Shown here: in pieces, positions 7,950 through 16,990 of the stretch
How the letters are laid out: each line of letters starts with the position of its first letter
Position numbering within the stretch: the first letter of the stretch is position 1
Assembly (NCBI GenBank): GCA_025458105.1
Contig: JALOTD010000047.1
Span: 1 to 41,367 of the forward strand
Source: Tabrizicola sp.
Lineage (GTDB): Bacteria; Pseudomonadota; Alphaproteobacteria; Rhodobacterales; Rhodobacteraceae
Length of the DNA stretch: 41,367 bases
Direction of reading: 5' to 3'
Made by a program: the position numbers and the translations under genes
Notes under the pieces: generated by a model
What the model saw: only the letters and a program-made list of their open reading frames with translations
What the model was told of the DNA's origin: nothing
Databases searched by the model: none

Positions 7950-8221
7950 CCGCAGGCCACCTGCTCGATCACGTCACGCCGGTCGAGGCGAAAGTTCAGT
8001 CTGTCGGCGCGGTAATCCATCGTCACGGCCATGCCATACTGGATCACCCGAACATCCTGGCTGAACCGCATCCCGTCCAGCATCACGCCCGGCTTGCCGA
8101 CAAGATACTGATAGGCCGAGGCGCCACAGGCATCGGTGGGCTCAATGGGGGCAGGGGTGGTCACCACGCAGCCCGCCAACACGGGCGCAGCGATGAGAAC
8201 GGCAACAATCGCATGTTTCAT
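7946..8221 (-). CDS. Lipoprotein, peptidase inhibitor I78 family
   Basis: A 91-residue paralogue of the following gene. It has a lipoprotein signal ending PVLAGC (Cys18), a proline- and threonine-rich linker, and an I78 domain with CGASAYQYLVGKP, VTMDYRADRLNFRLD and VIEQVACG. The MDYRADRLN segment and the two conserved cysteines are typical of the family. The start is ATG 8221, preceded by GGAAACGACC. It is the first gene of a two-gene operon: its TGA overlaps the GTG start of the second gene by 4 nt. Likely location is the periplasmic face of a membrane. Target protease unknown. Confidence 0.88.
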   Translation of the reverse strand: MKHAIVAVLIAAPVLAGCVVTTPAPIEPTDACGASAYQYLVGKPGVMLDGMRFSQDVRVIQYGMAVTMDYRADRLNFRLDRRDVIEQVACG

Positions 8222-8293
8222 GGTCGTTTCCTGAATTGCTTTCTCGTGCAGCCTGCCACACCTTGGCCCAAAGCTTAAGGGAAGGAAATCCAC

Positions 8294-9420
<1,127 letters not shown>

Positions 9421-9424
<4 letters not shown>

Positions 9425-9810
9425 TCCGCCCCGCCGCACTGGCCCTGGCGCTGGTTCCCGGCGCGGCGAACGCGGACCTCGCGCCCTTTGCGCTGGAAGG
9501 CAGCAAGGGCCAGGTGCTTGTTCCCGGATCCGATATCGCCACTGCCGAACCCAGCTTCGACCACTCCGGGAATCCCTCTGTCCTCGTTACGCTTCAACCC
9601 GCATATGACGCGCAAGTCCTGGAATTCAGCCTGGCTCACATCGGCGAAACCATCCGCGTCCTTGTCTGCGGCGACATTGTGCTTGAGCCAAAACTGATGA
9701 GCGAGCTGTACCGTGCCACGTTCATCATCACGGTCGATAGCGCCGACACCGCAACCCGGCTGGCGCTGCAACTGCGAGGCGCATCTTGCGACCCGCAACC
9801 CACAAGCTGA
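9421..9810 (+). CDS. Small exported protein resembling a stand-alone SecD P1-head domain (copy A)
   Basis: The frame overlaps the adhI stop (TTG at 9421 within ATTGA) and encodes 129 residues. They start with a signal peptide (ALALALVPGAANA-DLAPF). The mature part (SDIATAEPSFD, NPSVLVTLQPAYDAQVLEFS, HIGETIRVLVCGDIVLEP, ADTATRLALQLRG) follows the order of the SecDF P1-head fold: strand, helix 'Fxxxtxxn-iGk', strand with 'vLdGevlsaP', and a final helix 'eeAxxLAllLraG'. No membrane segments or SecD body are present. Cysteines in VCGD and GASCD match those of the next gene. TTG is chosen because translation must begin near here for a signal peptide to exist. Function unknown; the domain assignment is pattern-based. 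Confidence 0.72.
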
Positions 9811-9884
9811 CCCGCGCCCCTGGTCAAAACGGCTTGCCCGGCTGCAAAGTCCCGCTACCCTTCTTTTGCGATGAAGGAGGACAC

Positions 9885-10271
9885 ATGCGCTCCCTTGCCC
9901 TGCTGTCAGTCCTGATGCCCCTTCCCCTTCACGCCGAGCCGCCGCGTATCAGTCTGGTCTTCGGCGCCGACAGCCTGACCGCCCAGCCCGAAGACATCCA
10001 GTCCGTCCGCCGCATTGACGACGGCGCCCGCGGCTCGGCACTGGTCATCCGGCTGGCCGCCACGATGACCCGGCAGATGACCGCGCTGACCCTGGCCCAT
10101 GTTGGTGAGACCGGCCAGCTTCTGATCTGCGGCGAGCTTGCCGTCGAACCCTATCTCGACCGCGCGATCACCGACGCGACCTTCATTCTCTCCGACACCG
10201 ACATCGCGCGGATCGACCAGCTTCAGGCCCTGTTGACCGGCCCAAGCTGCGACCTGATCCCAGACAGCTGA
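9885..10271 (+). CDS. Small exported protein resembling a stand-alone SecD P1-head domain (copy B)
   Basis: A 128-residue paralogue of the gene before it, 74 bp downstream, with a strong ribosome site AAGGAGG ahead of ATG 9885. The signal peptide ends LPLHA-EPP. The mature region repeats the same pattern: ALVIRLAATMTRQMTALT, HVGETGQLLICGELAVEP, ATFILSDTDIARIDQLQALLTG, then PSCD. The two cysteines (ICGE and PSCD) line up with copy A and could form a disulfide in the periplasm. Nothing in the family tells what it binds. Both copies follow adhI, so co-expression is likely for copy A and possible for copy B. Confidence 0.75.
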   Translation: MRSLALLSVLMPLPLHAEPPRISLVFGADSLTAQPEDIQSVRRIDDGARGSALVIRLAATMTRQMTALTLAHVGETGQLLICGELAVEPYLDRAITDATFILSDTDIARIDQLQALLTGPSCDLIPDS

Positions 10272-10322
10272 GCTCTCGACAGCCGACGGCGAACCTGCGA
10301 CCGTTGGGTCCAAGGAGACCCC

Positions 10323-11078
10323 ATGCCCGACACCCGCGCCCCCCGCCTTGCCGTCCTGATCGACGCCGACAACATCCCCGCCCGCCATATCGAGGCGGTG
10401 CTGGACGAACTTGCCGCCTATGGCGAACCCTCGGTGCGGCGCGTCTATGGCGACTGGTCTTCCCAGGCCCTGTCACAATGGAAGGAAAAGGCCCGCAGCC
10501 TGGGACTGGTCATGCACCAGCAATCGGCCAACACCAAGGGCAAGAACGCCAGCGACATCGGCCTTGTCATCGACGCGATGGACATCCTGCATCTTGGCAA
10601 GGTCGATGGCTTTGTCCTGGTCTCCTCCGACAGCGACTTCACCCGGCTGGCCTCCCGCATCCGCGAGGACGGGTTGCAGGTCATCGGCGTGGGTGAGGAA
10701 AAGACGCCGGAATCCCTGCGCAAGGTCTGCAACCGCTTCCTGTTCCTCGAAAACATCGCCGCCGCGCCGGAACCCACCCGAGTTCCGGACACCGCAGCAA
10801 AGGCCGCAAAGGAACCGGCCAAGCCCGCCGAACCCGCACCGCAAAAGCAACCGCCGTCAAAGGCAATCCCGCTGGTCCTGGCTGCGATGAAGAAGATCGG
10901 GATCGAGGAAGACAGCTATTCCCTGGGCCAACTGGGCCAGGTCCTTACCCAGCTTTACCCCGACTTCGACAGCCGCAGCTACGGAAGTGCGCGGCTTTCT
11001 GACCTTCTGAAACGCACCGGCCGCTTCGACGTGCAGAAGGGCGAAGGCAACCATCTGATCGTCCGCGACAAGGCGTAA
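10323..11078 (+). CDS. NYN-domain putative RNase with C-terminal OST-HTH/LOTUS domain
   Basis: The N-terminal ~135 residues form a NYN (PIN-like) nuclease domain of the LabA/DUF88 type. Acidic residues are at Asp14 and Asp16 (LIDADN), Asp78 (GKNASDIGLVIDAMD) and Asp103/Asp105 (SSDSDF), the expected metal-binding set. A low-complexity linker rich in Ala, Pro and Lys (about 145-175) leads to an OST-HTH/LOTUS domain (IPLVLAAMKKIG...LGQVLTQLYPDFDSRSYGS..LSDLLKR) that usually binds RNA. This suggests an RNA-processing or RNA-decay enzyme, substrate unknown. The start has AAGGAGA 7 nt upstream. It is probably its own unit, and it converges on the LysR gene with only 3 bp between the stop codons. 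Confidence 0.9.
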   Translation: MPDTRAPRLAVLIDADNIPARHIEAVLDELAAYGEPSVRRVYGDWSSQALSQWKEKARSLGLVMHQQSANTKGKNASDIGLVIDAMDILHLGKVDGFVLVSSDSDFTRLASRIREDGLQVIGVGEEKTPESLRKVCNRFLFLENIAAAPEPTRVPDTAAKAAKEPAKPAEPAPQKQPPSKAIPLVLAAMKKIGIEEDSYSLGQLGQVLTQLYPDFDSRSYGSARLSDLLKRTGRFDVQKGEGNHLIVRDKA

Positions 11079-11081
11079 TCG

Positions 11082-11939
11082 TTAGAAGATCGTCGCCAGC
11101 CAGCCCGCAAAGGCCTCGACCGCCGGCCGGCGCGGTCCTTGCGGCATCACCGCAACATAGTCCACAAAGGGCAGCCCTTCGACCGGCAGGACCACCAGCC
11201 GCCCGGCCTCAAGATCGGCGCGGCAGATGATCTCGGTCGCCAGCATCGCCCCCAGGCCCTGCCGCGCGGCCGACATTTCCAGATGCGGGCTGCCAAACTG
11301 CACCTTGCGCAAGGCGTCCGGGTCGATCCCAGCCTTTCGCAACTGCTCACGGTCCCAGGCCGTGCCCGGGCCGTCCAGCCAGGGAATCTCCATCGGGTCC
11401 AGGTCCGCCAACTGCGGCGCGCAGGTGGCAAGCAGGGGCGTCCGGATCAGGCGCCGGATCTCCAGCCCCTCCGGCTCGACCCAGCCCTCCTCCAACACCC
11501 GGATCGCCAGGTCGAACCCCTCGCGCCCCAGATCGACCGAGGCCGGGCTTGGAGTCATTGCCACCTCGATGCCCGGATGCTTCGCCCAGAAATCCGCAAG
11601 GCGCGGCAAGACATGGGTTTCGGCGATGAAGGTCGTCGTCGCCACCCGCAACACGCGCCGTGCCTCGGTCTGGCGCAGGTCGGCCACCCCCGCCGCTATT
11701 GCCCCGAACCCCTCGCCCAGCGACTGCGCCAGGCGCTTCCCAGCCTCGGTCAGCGCAACCGTCCGCCCCGCCCGCTGCACCAGCGTCACGCCCAGCTCTG
11801 CCTCCAGCCCCCGCACCGCCTGGGTCACAGCGGCATGAGTCACGTTCAGCGCGCGGCCCGCCTCGGCAAAGCTGCCGTGCCGAGCGGTCGCATCGAACGC
11901 CCGCAAGAGTGACAGGGACGGCAGATCGCGCCAGCGCAT
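11082..11939 (-). CDS. LysR family transcriptional regulator (GcvA-like)
   Basis: A 285-residue LysR protein. The winged helix-turn-helix is at residues about 8-66 (SLSLLRAFDATARHGSFAEAGRALNV, HAAVTQAVRGLEAELG) and is followed by the linker helix. The effector domain starts RVLRVATTTFIAETHVLPRL. The PSLSLLRAF / SFxxAAxxLNVTHAAVSQ start is typical of the GcvA-AmpR branch. Inducer and targets cannot be read from the sequence. It is transcribed divergently from a small ORF at 12038, and the 98-bp gap holds an inverted repeat, the usual layout for LysR autoregulation and control of the neighbour. Confidence 0.93.
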   Translation of the reverse strand: MRWRDLPSLSLLRAFDATARHGSFAEAGRALNVTHAAVTQAVRGLEAELGVTLVQRAGRTVALTEAGKRLAQSLGEGFGAIAAGVADLRQTEARRVLRVATTTFIAETHVLPRLADFWAKHPGIEVAMTPSPASVDLGREGFDLAIRVLEEGWVEPEGLEIRRLIRTPLLATCAPQLADLDPMEIPWLDGPGTAWDREQLRKAGIDPDALRKVQFGSPHLEMSAARQGLGAMLATEIICRADLEAGRLVVLPVEGLPFVDYVAVMPQGPRRPAVEAFAGWLATIF

Positions 11940-11975
11940 GACGTAAGCTCAACTTTCGTTCTGCGGAAATTCCTG

Positions 11976-11993
11976 ATTCGGACTATCCCGAAT
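11976..11993. promoter_or_regulatory. Inverted repeat, candidate LysR operator
   Basis: ATTCGG-ACTATC-CCGAAT is a perfect 6-bp inverted repeat in the gap between the LysR gene and the divergent small ORF. Its size and place fit a LysR-type site. The assignment is inference. Confidence 0.4.
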
Positions 11994-12037
11994 TTCATGG
12001 CACTTTAAAAGGGCAATCCAGCCACGGGACGTAAGCC

Positions 12038-12304
12038 ATGCACGGCGTCAACCTCGACCTTCTGAAGACGACTGCCTATCGCGCAGATGGCACGCCCCGC
12101 GACCCGCACGCCCATCACCGGGCCGCGCATCTCGCCACACTCCGCGTTGCCCGCCGCGCCCGCTGGGCCTCTGTCCTGGTCCGTATCGCCACGCGGCTTG
12201 CCCACCCGTGGCGCTCGTCGATGACGTCGTCACTCCGCGCCGGGGACTGCGACGAGAAGACGAAGTCGAACGAGGAGCTTCTACTCACTCCACTTCGACC
12301 GTGA
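12038..12304 (+). CDS. Small basic hypothetical protein divergent from the LysR gene
   Basis: An 88-residue frame with no recognised domain. The N-terminus (MHGVNLDLLKTTAYRADGTP) is followed by a His/Arg/Ala-rich part (PHAHHRAAHLATLRVARRAR) that could form an amphipathic basic helix; there is no signal peptide. The last 20 bp overlap the end of the convergent ridA gene. The upstream ribosome site (GGGACGTAAGCC) is weak. Support comes from its divergent position next to a LysR gene with an operator-like repeat between them. It may be real or a chance frame in GC-rich DNA. Confidence 0.45.
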   Translation: MHGVNLDLLKTTAYRADGTPRDPHAHHRAAHLATLRVARRARWASVLVRIATRLAHPWRSSMTSSLRAGDCDEKTKSNEELLLTPLRP

Positions 12305-12767
12305 CCCAGGTCTCGAAGCACACGCCACCGGCCAGCGCCATCACCCCGATTGTTGCCCGCCCGCCCAGCCCGCGCTCTGGCCCGAAGACCTCCACGAACA
12401 GGTCCGACAATCCGCTAGAAACCTTATGCACCTCCTCGAAGTCCGCCGTGCAGACCACAAAGTTCAGGCTGCGCACGATCCCCTTCACCCGGTCGAGCGA
12501 GCCCACCGCCTGCCGGATGCCACCCAGCACGTTCAGCCCCGTCCGCCGCGCCGCCTGATAGCCGTCCACCACAGTCAAGTCTGCGCCCAGCCGCCCCTTG
12601 TGCGTAATCTCGGCCCCGACCTGTGCGACATGGCCCGACAAGAACAACAGTCTCCCCACCCGGTGAAACGGTTTCATCGTGCCATAGTCCGCGCCGTAAT
12701 AGCCCATCACGTCAAAGTCGGGGATATCCAGCCCCATCTGCAGCGCCAGTGTTTCGGGTGTCGTCAT
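12285..12767 (-). CDS. RidA family protein
   Basis: RidA proteins deaminate reactive enamine/imine intermediates released by PLP enzymes, or act as related hydrolases. The 160-residue product has the longer YjgF-like form with GRLLFLSGHVA, LGADLTVVDGYQAARRTGLNVLGGIRQAVGSLDRV and RSLNFVVCTADF, ending ATIGVMALAGGVCFETWVTVEVE. The catalytic Arg of canonical RidA lies in a strand near RSLNFVV here, but the ligand site differs from E. coli RidA, so the substrate is uncertain. ATG 12767 was chosen because GGGAGAGG precedes it; an upstream start at 12854 adds unconserved residues. Confidence 0.9.
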   Translation of the reverse strand: MTTPETLALQMGLDIPDFDVMGYYGADYGTMKPFHRVGRLLFLSGHVAQVGAEITHKGRLGADLTVVDGYQAARRTGLNVLGGIRQAVGSLDRVKGIVRSLNFVVCTADFEEVHKVSSGLSDLFVEVFGPERGLGGRATIGVMALAGGVCFETWVTVEVE

Positions 12768-12862
12768 CGGCCTCTCCCTGATTCGCCGTTCAAGGTTAAC
12801 GCAGTGCGCGACGGTCGACCTGCCATACCGATGCCATACCGAAGCCAGACTCAAACCAGACG

Positions 12863-12922
12863 CAAGATTGCTCCCCCAGTGGCCGGATTAATCCAGCGTT
12901 CGCAAGGGCTTGGGCAATCTTG
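12863..12922. repeat. Long inverted repeat with internal palindrome upstream of the monooxygenase gene
   Basis: CAAGATTGC (12863-12871) pairs with GCAATCTTG (12914-12922), enclosing a perfect palindrome GGATTAATCC (12885-12894). It lies 80-140 bp upstream of the start at 13006, in the divergent region shared with ridA. It could be an operator or a structured leader; it does not match a riboswitch known to me. Confidence 0.4.
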
Positions 12923-13005
12923 TGCATCGCCCAACCGTCCCTCTCTCGAAATCCACATTCATATCCCGTCAACCAATCCTTACCTTGGGCGGAAAGGAGC
13001 CCGCC

Positions 13006-14043
13006 ATGACCCCCATCTCCCTCGGCCTCGACACTTTCGGCGACGTGACCCTAGGGCCCGGCGGCCAGCCGCAGCCCATGGATGTTACCTTGCGTGAAGT
13101 TCTGGACCAAGCCACGCTTGCGGACGAAATAGGCATTGATTTCATTGGCTTGGGCGAACACCACCGTGCCGATTTCTCGATCTCCGCGCCAGAAATCGTG
13201 CTGGCCGCCATCGCTGGTCGCACCCACCGCATCAAGCTTGGCACCGCTGTCACGGTCCTGTCGACCGACGACCCGGTCCGCGTCTTCCAGCGCTTTTCCA
13301 CGCTTCACGCCCTGTCGAACGGCCGGGCCGAGCCGATCCTGGGGCGCGGGTCGTTCACCGAAAGTTACCCTCTCTTCGGGCATGAATTGCAGGACTATGA
13401 GCAACTCTTCGAGGAACGCCTGGATCTCTTCGCCAAACTCGTCCGCGAGGCGCGCGTCTCCTGGTCAGGCCAGACGCGCAGCCCCTTGAAAAATCAACAG
13501 GCTTTCCCGACGCTCGGCCAGCCGATGACCGTCTGGGTAGGCGTGGGCGGCAGCCCCGAAAGCGTGGTGCGCGTTGTCCGGCAGGACCTGCAGCTAATGT
13601 TGGCCATCATCGGTGGAGACGCGGCCCGCTTCGCGCCCTACATCGACCTCTACCATCGCGCCTGCGCCCAGCTTGGCAAACCGGTGCGCCCGGTGGGGGT
13701 CCATTCGCCCGGCTTCGTTGCGGAAACCGATGAAGTCGCGCAGGAAAAGCTCTGGCCGCACTACGCCGAGATGTTCGGCCGTATTGGGCGGGAACGCGGC
13801 TGGCCGCCGGTCACCAAGGACAAATACCTCGCCGAGGTGCATCACGGCGCGCTCTATGTCGGCAGCCCAGACACTGTGGCGCGAAAGATCGCGACGACTG
13901 TGAAAACCTTAGGAATCCAAAGGTTTGACATGAAGTATTCCACCGGCCCGATGCCGCATGCCGACCTGATGGAGTGCATCCGGCTTTATGGTGAAAAGGT
14001 CATCCCGATGGTGCAGGACATGCTGGCCGCCAAGGCCGCGTGA
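13006..14043 (+). CDS. LLM class flavin-dependent oxidoreductase (luciferase-like monooxygenase)
   Basis: A 345-residue TIM-barrel protein of the bacterial luciferase family. Members use reduced FMN or F420 to oxidise or reduce small substrates. Visible family features are LADEIGIDFIGLGEHHRADFSISAPEIVLAAIAGRT, then IKLGTAVTVLSTDDPVRVFQRFSTLHALSNGRAE, the GRGSFTESYPLFG segment of the Atu2307-type subgroup, and the C-terminal VGSPDTVARKIA. ATG 13006 has GGAAAGGAG upstream; the frame from 12910 would run through the inverted repeat. Substrate unknown. It is monocistronic and converges on trhO with a hairpin between. Confidence 0.92.
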   Translation: MTPISLGLDTFGDVTLGPGGQPQPMDVTLREVLDQATLADEIGIDFIGLGEHHRADFSISAPEIVLAAIAGRTHRIKLGTAVTVLSTDDPVRVFQRFSTLHALSNGRAEPILGRGSFTESYPLFGHELQDYEQLFEERLDLFAKLVREARVSWSGQTRSPLKNQQAFPTLGQPMTVWVGVGGSPESVVRVVRQDLQLMLAIIGGDAARFAPYIDLYHRACAQLGKPVRPVGVHSPGFVAETDEVAQEKLWPHYAEMFGRIGRERGWPPVTKDKYLAEVHHGALYVGSPDTVARKIATTVKTLGIQRFDMKYSTGPMPHADLMECIRLYGEKVIPMVQDMLAAKAA

Positions 14044-14054
14044 CGGCAACGTAG

Positions 14055-14073
14055 GGTGGGCGCCACGCCCACC
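14055..14073. terminator. Shared hairpin between convergent genes (GTAGGGTGGGC-type repeat)
   Basis: GGTGGGCG (14055-14062) and CGCCCACC (14066-14073) form an 8-bp stem with a 3-nt loop between two converging stop codons. The T-rich run is weak (TTACT). The CGTAGGGTGGGC...GCCCACC form resembles a palindromic repeat widely scattered in proteobacterial intergenic regions. Confidence 0.6.
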
Positions 14074-14985
14074 TTACTCTGGCACGTACCCTAGATGTTG
14101 GGTTCCGCGCCTTGCGGCAAGCAACATCTGGCGATTCCGCTCGCGGAACCGCTCACGGTCCTGCGCCGTATACTCATCCACACAGGCAGGGCAGCAGACA
14201 CCGTCCTCGTAGACCTGGTTCGCCTGATCTTCGGCCGTCACCGGCCGCCTGCACGCCCCGCAGACCTTCAGGCCACCGGGCACTAGCCCATGCCCGACCG
14301 AAACGCGGTCATCGAAGACAAAGCACTGCCCCTGCCAGAGGCTCTCAGCCTCAGGCACCTCTTCCAGATAATTCAGGATCCCGCCCTTCAGGTGATAGAC
14401 CTGATTAACCCCTTGTCCCAGAAGATAATTCGTCGACTTCTCGCAGCGGATTCCTCCGGTGCAGAACATGGCGATCCGCTTGCCGGCAAAGCGGTCGCGG
14501 TTCTCCTGCCACCAGTCCGGAAACTCGCCGAACGCCTTTGTCCCCGGGTCCACCGCGCCCTGAAAGCTGCCGATCGCCACCTCGTAATCGTTCCGGGTAT
14601 CGATCACCACGGTATCGGGGTCCGAAATCAGCGCGTTCCAGTCCCGGGCCGCGACATAGTTCCCGACGCGGGCCAAGGGGTCCACGTTCGGCTGCCCCAT
14701 CGTCACGATCTCGCGCTTCAGCTTTACCTTCATCCGCCCGAAAGGCATTGAATCTACGAAACTTTCCTTCCACTCCAGCCCCGCGCACCCCGGCAGCGCC
14801 CGGATCGCCGCCAGCACTGCGTCGATCCCCTCCCGTGTCCCTGCAACGGTCCCGTTGATGCCTTCTGGCGCAAGCAGGAGCGACCCTTTCACCCCATGCG
14901 CCACGCACACCTCCACAAGCCCCGGCTTCAGGGCGGCGGGGTCGGGGAAGCGGGTGAAGTGGTACAGCGCGGCGACGGTCAGCAT
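14074..14985 (-). CDS. trhO: tRNA uridine(34) hydroxylase, rhodanese-related
   Basis: TrhO (YceA) adds oxygen to C5 of uridine 34 in several tRNAs, the first step to 5-(carboxy)methoxyuridine. The 303-residue product has an N-terminal ferredoxin-like domain ([16 protein letters not shown]). A rhodanese domain follows ([17 protein letters not shown]), with the active cysteine Cys175 in [11 protein letters not shown] and a second Cys at 181. At the C-terminus there is a zinc-binding-like part with VCGACRRPV and [13 protein letters not shown] 14985 ([10 protein letters not shown]) is preferred by homology; ATG 15003 is in frame six codons upstream. It is divergent from pncA. Confidence 0.95.
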   Translation of the reverse strand: MLTVAALYHFTRFPDPAALKPGLVEVCVAHGVKGSLLLAPEGINGTVAGTREGIDAVLAAIRALPGCAGLEWKESFVDSMPFGRMKVKLKREIVTMGQPNVDPLARVGNYVAARDWNALISDPDTVVIDTRNDYEVAIGSFQGAVDPGTKAFGEFPDWWQENRDRFAGKRIAMFCTGGIRCEKSTNYLLGQGVNQVYHLKGGILNYLEEVPEAESLWQGQCFVFDDRVSVGHGLVPGGLKVCGACRRPVTAEDQANQVYEDGVCCPACVDEYTAQDRERFRERNRQMLLAARRGTQHLGYVPE

Positions 14986-15083
14986 GTCCCCGTTTGCGCC
15001 CAATACCCCAGAATTTCAAGCGCTTCGCTTGACGCACCCCGGGCCCGCCCTTACGCAAGAAGGATCACCACGAGGAGGCCGCC

Positions 15084-15692
15084 ATGAGACCCGCAACCGA
15101 CGCGCTGATCGTGATCGACGTGCAGAACGACTTCTGCCCCGGCGGGGCGCTGGCCGTCGCCGAGGGCGACCAGATCATCAGCCGGATCAACGGGTTGATG
15201 GATGACTTCGCGACGGTTGTCCTGACCCAGGACTGGCATCCGGCGAACCATGCCTCGTTTGCGGCCAACCACCCCGGTGCGGAACCTTTCAGCCTGACGA
15301 CCATGCCCTACGGCCCGCAGGTCCTCTGGCCCACGCATTGCGTGCAGGGCACCAAGGGGGCGGAGTTCCACGCGGACCTTCGCACCGACCCCGCGCAACT
15401 GGTTGTCCGCAAAGGCTTTCGCGCTGGGATCGACAGCTACTCCGCCTTCTTCGAGAACGACCAGACCACCCCTACCGGGCTGGAAGGCTATCTGCGGAAC
15501 CGTGGGGTGACCGCGGTCACGCTGGTCGGCCTCGCTACCGACTACTGCGTCGCCTACTCGGCCCTGGATGCCATGCGGCTGGGGTTCCAGGCCACCGTGC
15601 TGGAAGGTGCTTGCCGGGCGATCGACCTGAACGGCTCCCTGACTGAGGCGCGAGACAAGATGCGCGCGTCAGGCGTCGCGCTGGAGGCCTGA
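15084..15692 (+). CDS. pncA: Nicotinamidase
   Basis: Hydrolyses nicotinamide to nicotinate for NAD salvage. The catalytic triad is visible: Asp12 (IVIDVQNDF), Lys110 (VRKGF) and nucleophile Cys155 (GLATDYCVAYSA). Metal ligands Asp50, His52 and His56 sit in QDWHPANHASF. The 202-residue length is usual. ATG 15084 is preceded by GAGGAGG. It forms an operon with pncB, one base apart, so that both salvage steps are made together. Confidence 0.96.
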   Translation: MRPATDALIVIDVQNDFCPGGALAVAEGDQIISRINGLMDDFATVVLTQDWHPANHASFAANHPGAEPFSLTTMPYGPQVLWPTHCVQGTKGAEFHADLRTDPAQLVVRKGFRAGIDSYSAFFENDQTTPTGLEGYLRNRGVTAVTLVGLATDYCVAYSALDAMRLGFQATVLEGACRAIDLNGSLTEARDKMRASGVALEA

Positions 15693-15693
15693 G

Positions 15694-16938
15694 ATGGTTG
15701 ATATCGCGACTAGGGTCTGGAACCACAAGTGGAAGATCGACCCGATCGTGCGGTCTCTGATCGACACCGACTTCTACAAGCTTTTGATGTGCCAGTCGAT
15801 TTTCCGGAACAGGCCGGATACGACGGTGGTGTTCTCACTGATCAACCGCTCAACCAAGGTCCGCCTCGCCGACCTGATCGACGAGGGCGAACTGCGGGAA
15901 CAGCTGGACCATGTGCGGTCCCTCAGCCTCACCCGGGGCGAAAGCACCTGGCTAAGGGGGAACACCTTCTACGGCAAGCGGCAGATGTTCCGGTCGGATT
16001 TCATGGAGTGGTTCGAGGGGCTACGGCTGCCCGCCTACCACCTGGAAAAGCGCGACGGTCAGTTCGAACTGACCTTCGAGGGCCGCTGGCCCGAGGTGAT
16101 GCTGTGGGAAATCCCGGCACTCGCTGTGCTGATGGAGCTGCGCAGCCGCGCGGTCCTGAACGACATGGGCAAGTTCGAGCTGCAGGTCCTGTACGCCCGC
16201 GCCATGACCCGCCTTTGGGAAAAGATCGAGCGGCTGCGCAAGATCGAAGGCCTGCGGATCGCCGATTTCGGCACCCGACGGCGGCACGGATTCCTCTGGC
16301 AAGATTGGGCGGTCCAGGCGATGCAGGAGGGGCTTGGGGCCAAGTTCATCGGCACATCCAACTGCCTGATCGCCAAGAACCGCGACGTCGAGGCCATTGG
16401 GACCAACGCGCATGAATTGCCGATGGTTTACAGTGCCTTGGCCGATACGGACGAGGAACTGCGCCAGGCCCCCTACCGCGTGCTCGCCGACTGGCAAGAA
16501 GAGCATGACCTGAAGAATGCCCCCGACTGGCTGGCGGGCTGGACCGGGATCCGCATAGACTCCGGCGATCCAGCGCAGGGGGCCGAGACGGCGATCCGCT
16601 GGTGGCAGGACCGCGGCGAGGACCCGACCAAGAAGCTGGTGATCTTCTCGGACGGTCTGGACGTCGAGAAAATCGAGGAGCTTTATGCCCGGTTCTACGG
16701 CCGGGTGAAGGTTTCTTTCGGCTGGGGCACGATGTTGACGAACGACTTTCGCGGTCTAGTCGCCGATGACGCGCTGGCCCCGTTCAGCCTGGTCTGCAAG
16801 GCGCTGTCGGCAAACAGGCGTCCAACGGTCAAACTGTCGGACAACCCGGCCAAGGCGATGGGGCCAAAGGACGAAATCGAGCGCTACAAGCGCGTCTTCG
16901 GAGTTGGTCAGCAGAAGGTGCTGGAAGTCGTAGTCTAG
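15694..16938 (+). CDS. pncB: Nicotinate phosphoribosyltransferase
   Basis: Joins nicotinate and PRPP to nicotinate mononucleotide, normally driven by ATP, and follows pncA in the Preiss-Handler route. The 414-residue product has the family start (DPIVRSLIDTDFYKLLMCQSIF), the core IADFGTRRRHGFLWQDWAVQ, the phosphorylated-histidine region GTNAHELPMVYSAL, and the phosphate-binding strands RIDSGDP and VIFSDGL. The start lies 1 bp after the pncA stop with the ribosome site inside pncA, which indicates translational coupling. Confidence 0.97.
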   Translation: MVDIATRVWNHKWKIDPIVRSLIDTDFYKLLMCQSIFRNRPDTTVVFSLINRSTKVRLADLIDEGELREQLDHVRSLSLTRGESTWLRGNTFYGKRQMFRSDFMEWFEGLRLPAYHLEKRDGQFELTFEGRWPEVMLWEIPALAVLMELRSRAVLNDMGKFELQVLYARAMTRLWEKIERLRKIEGLRIADFGTRRRHGFLWQDWAVQAMQEGLGAKFIGTSNCLIAKNRDVEAIGTNAHELPMVYSALADTDEELRQAPYRVLADWQEEHDLKNAPDWLAGWTGIRIDSGDPAQGAETAIRWWQDRGEDPTKKLVIFSDGLDVEKIEELYARFYGRVKVSFGWGTMLTNDFRGLVADDALAPFSLVCKALSANRRPTVKLSDNPAKAMGPKDEIERYKRVFGVGQQKVLEVVV

Positions 16939-16990
16939 GCGATTGCGCGCAAGGGCGAAGCGATTTGCGCCCGTTCTTTCGCAAACAGGA

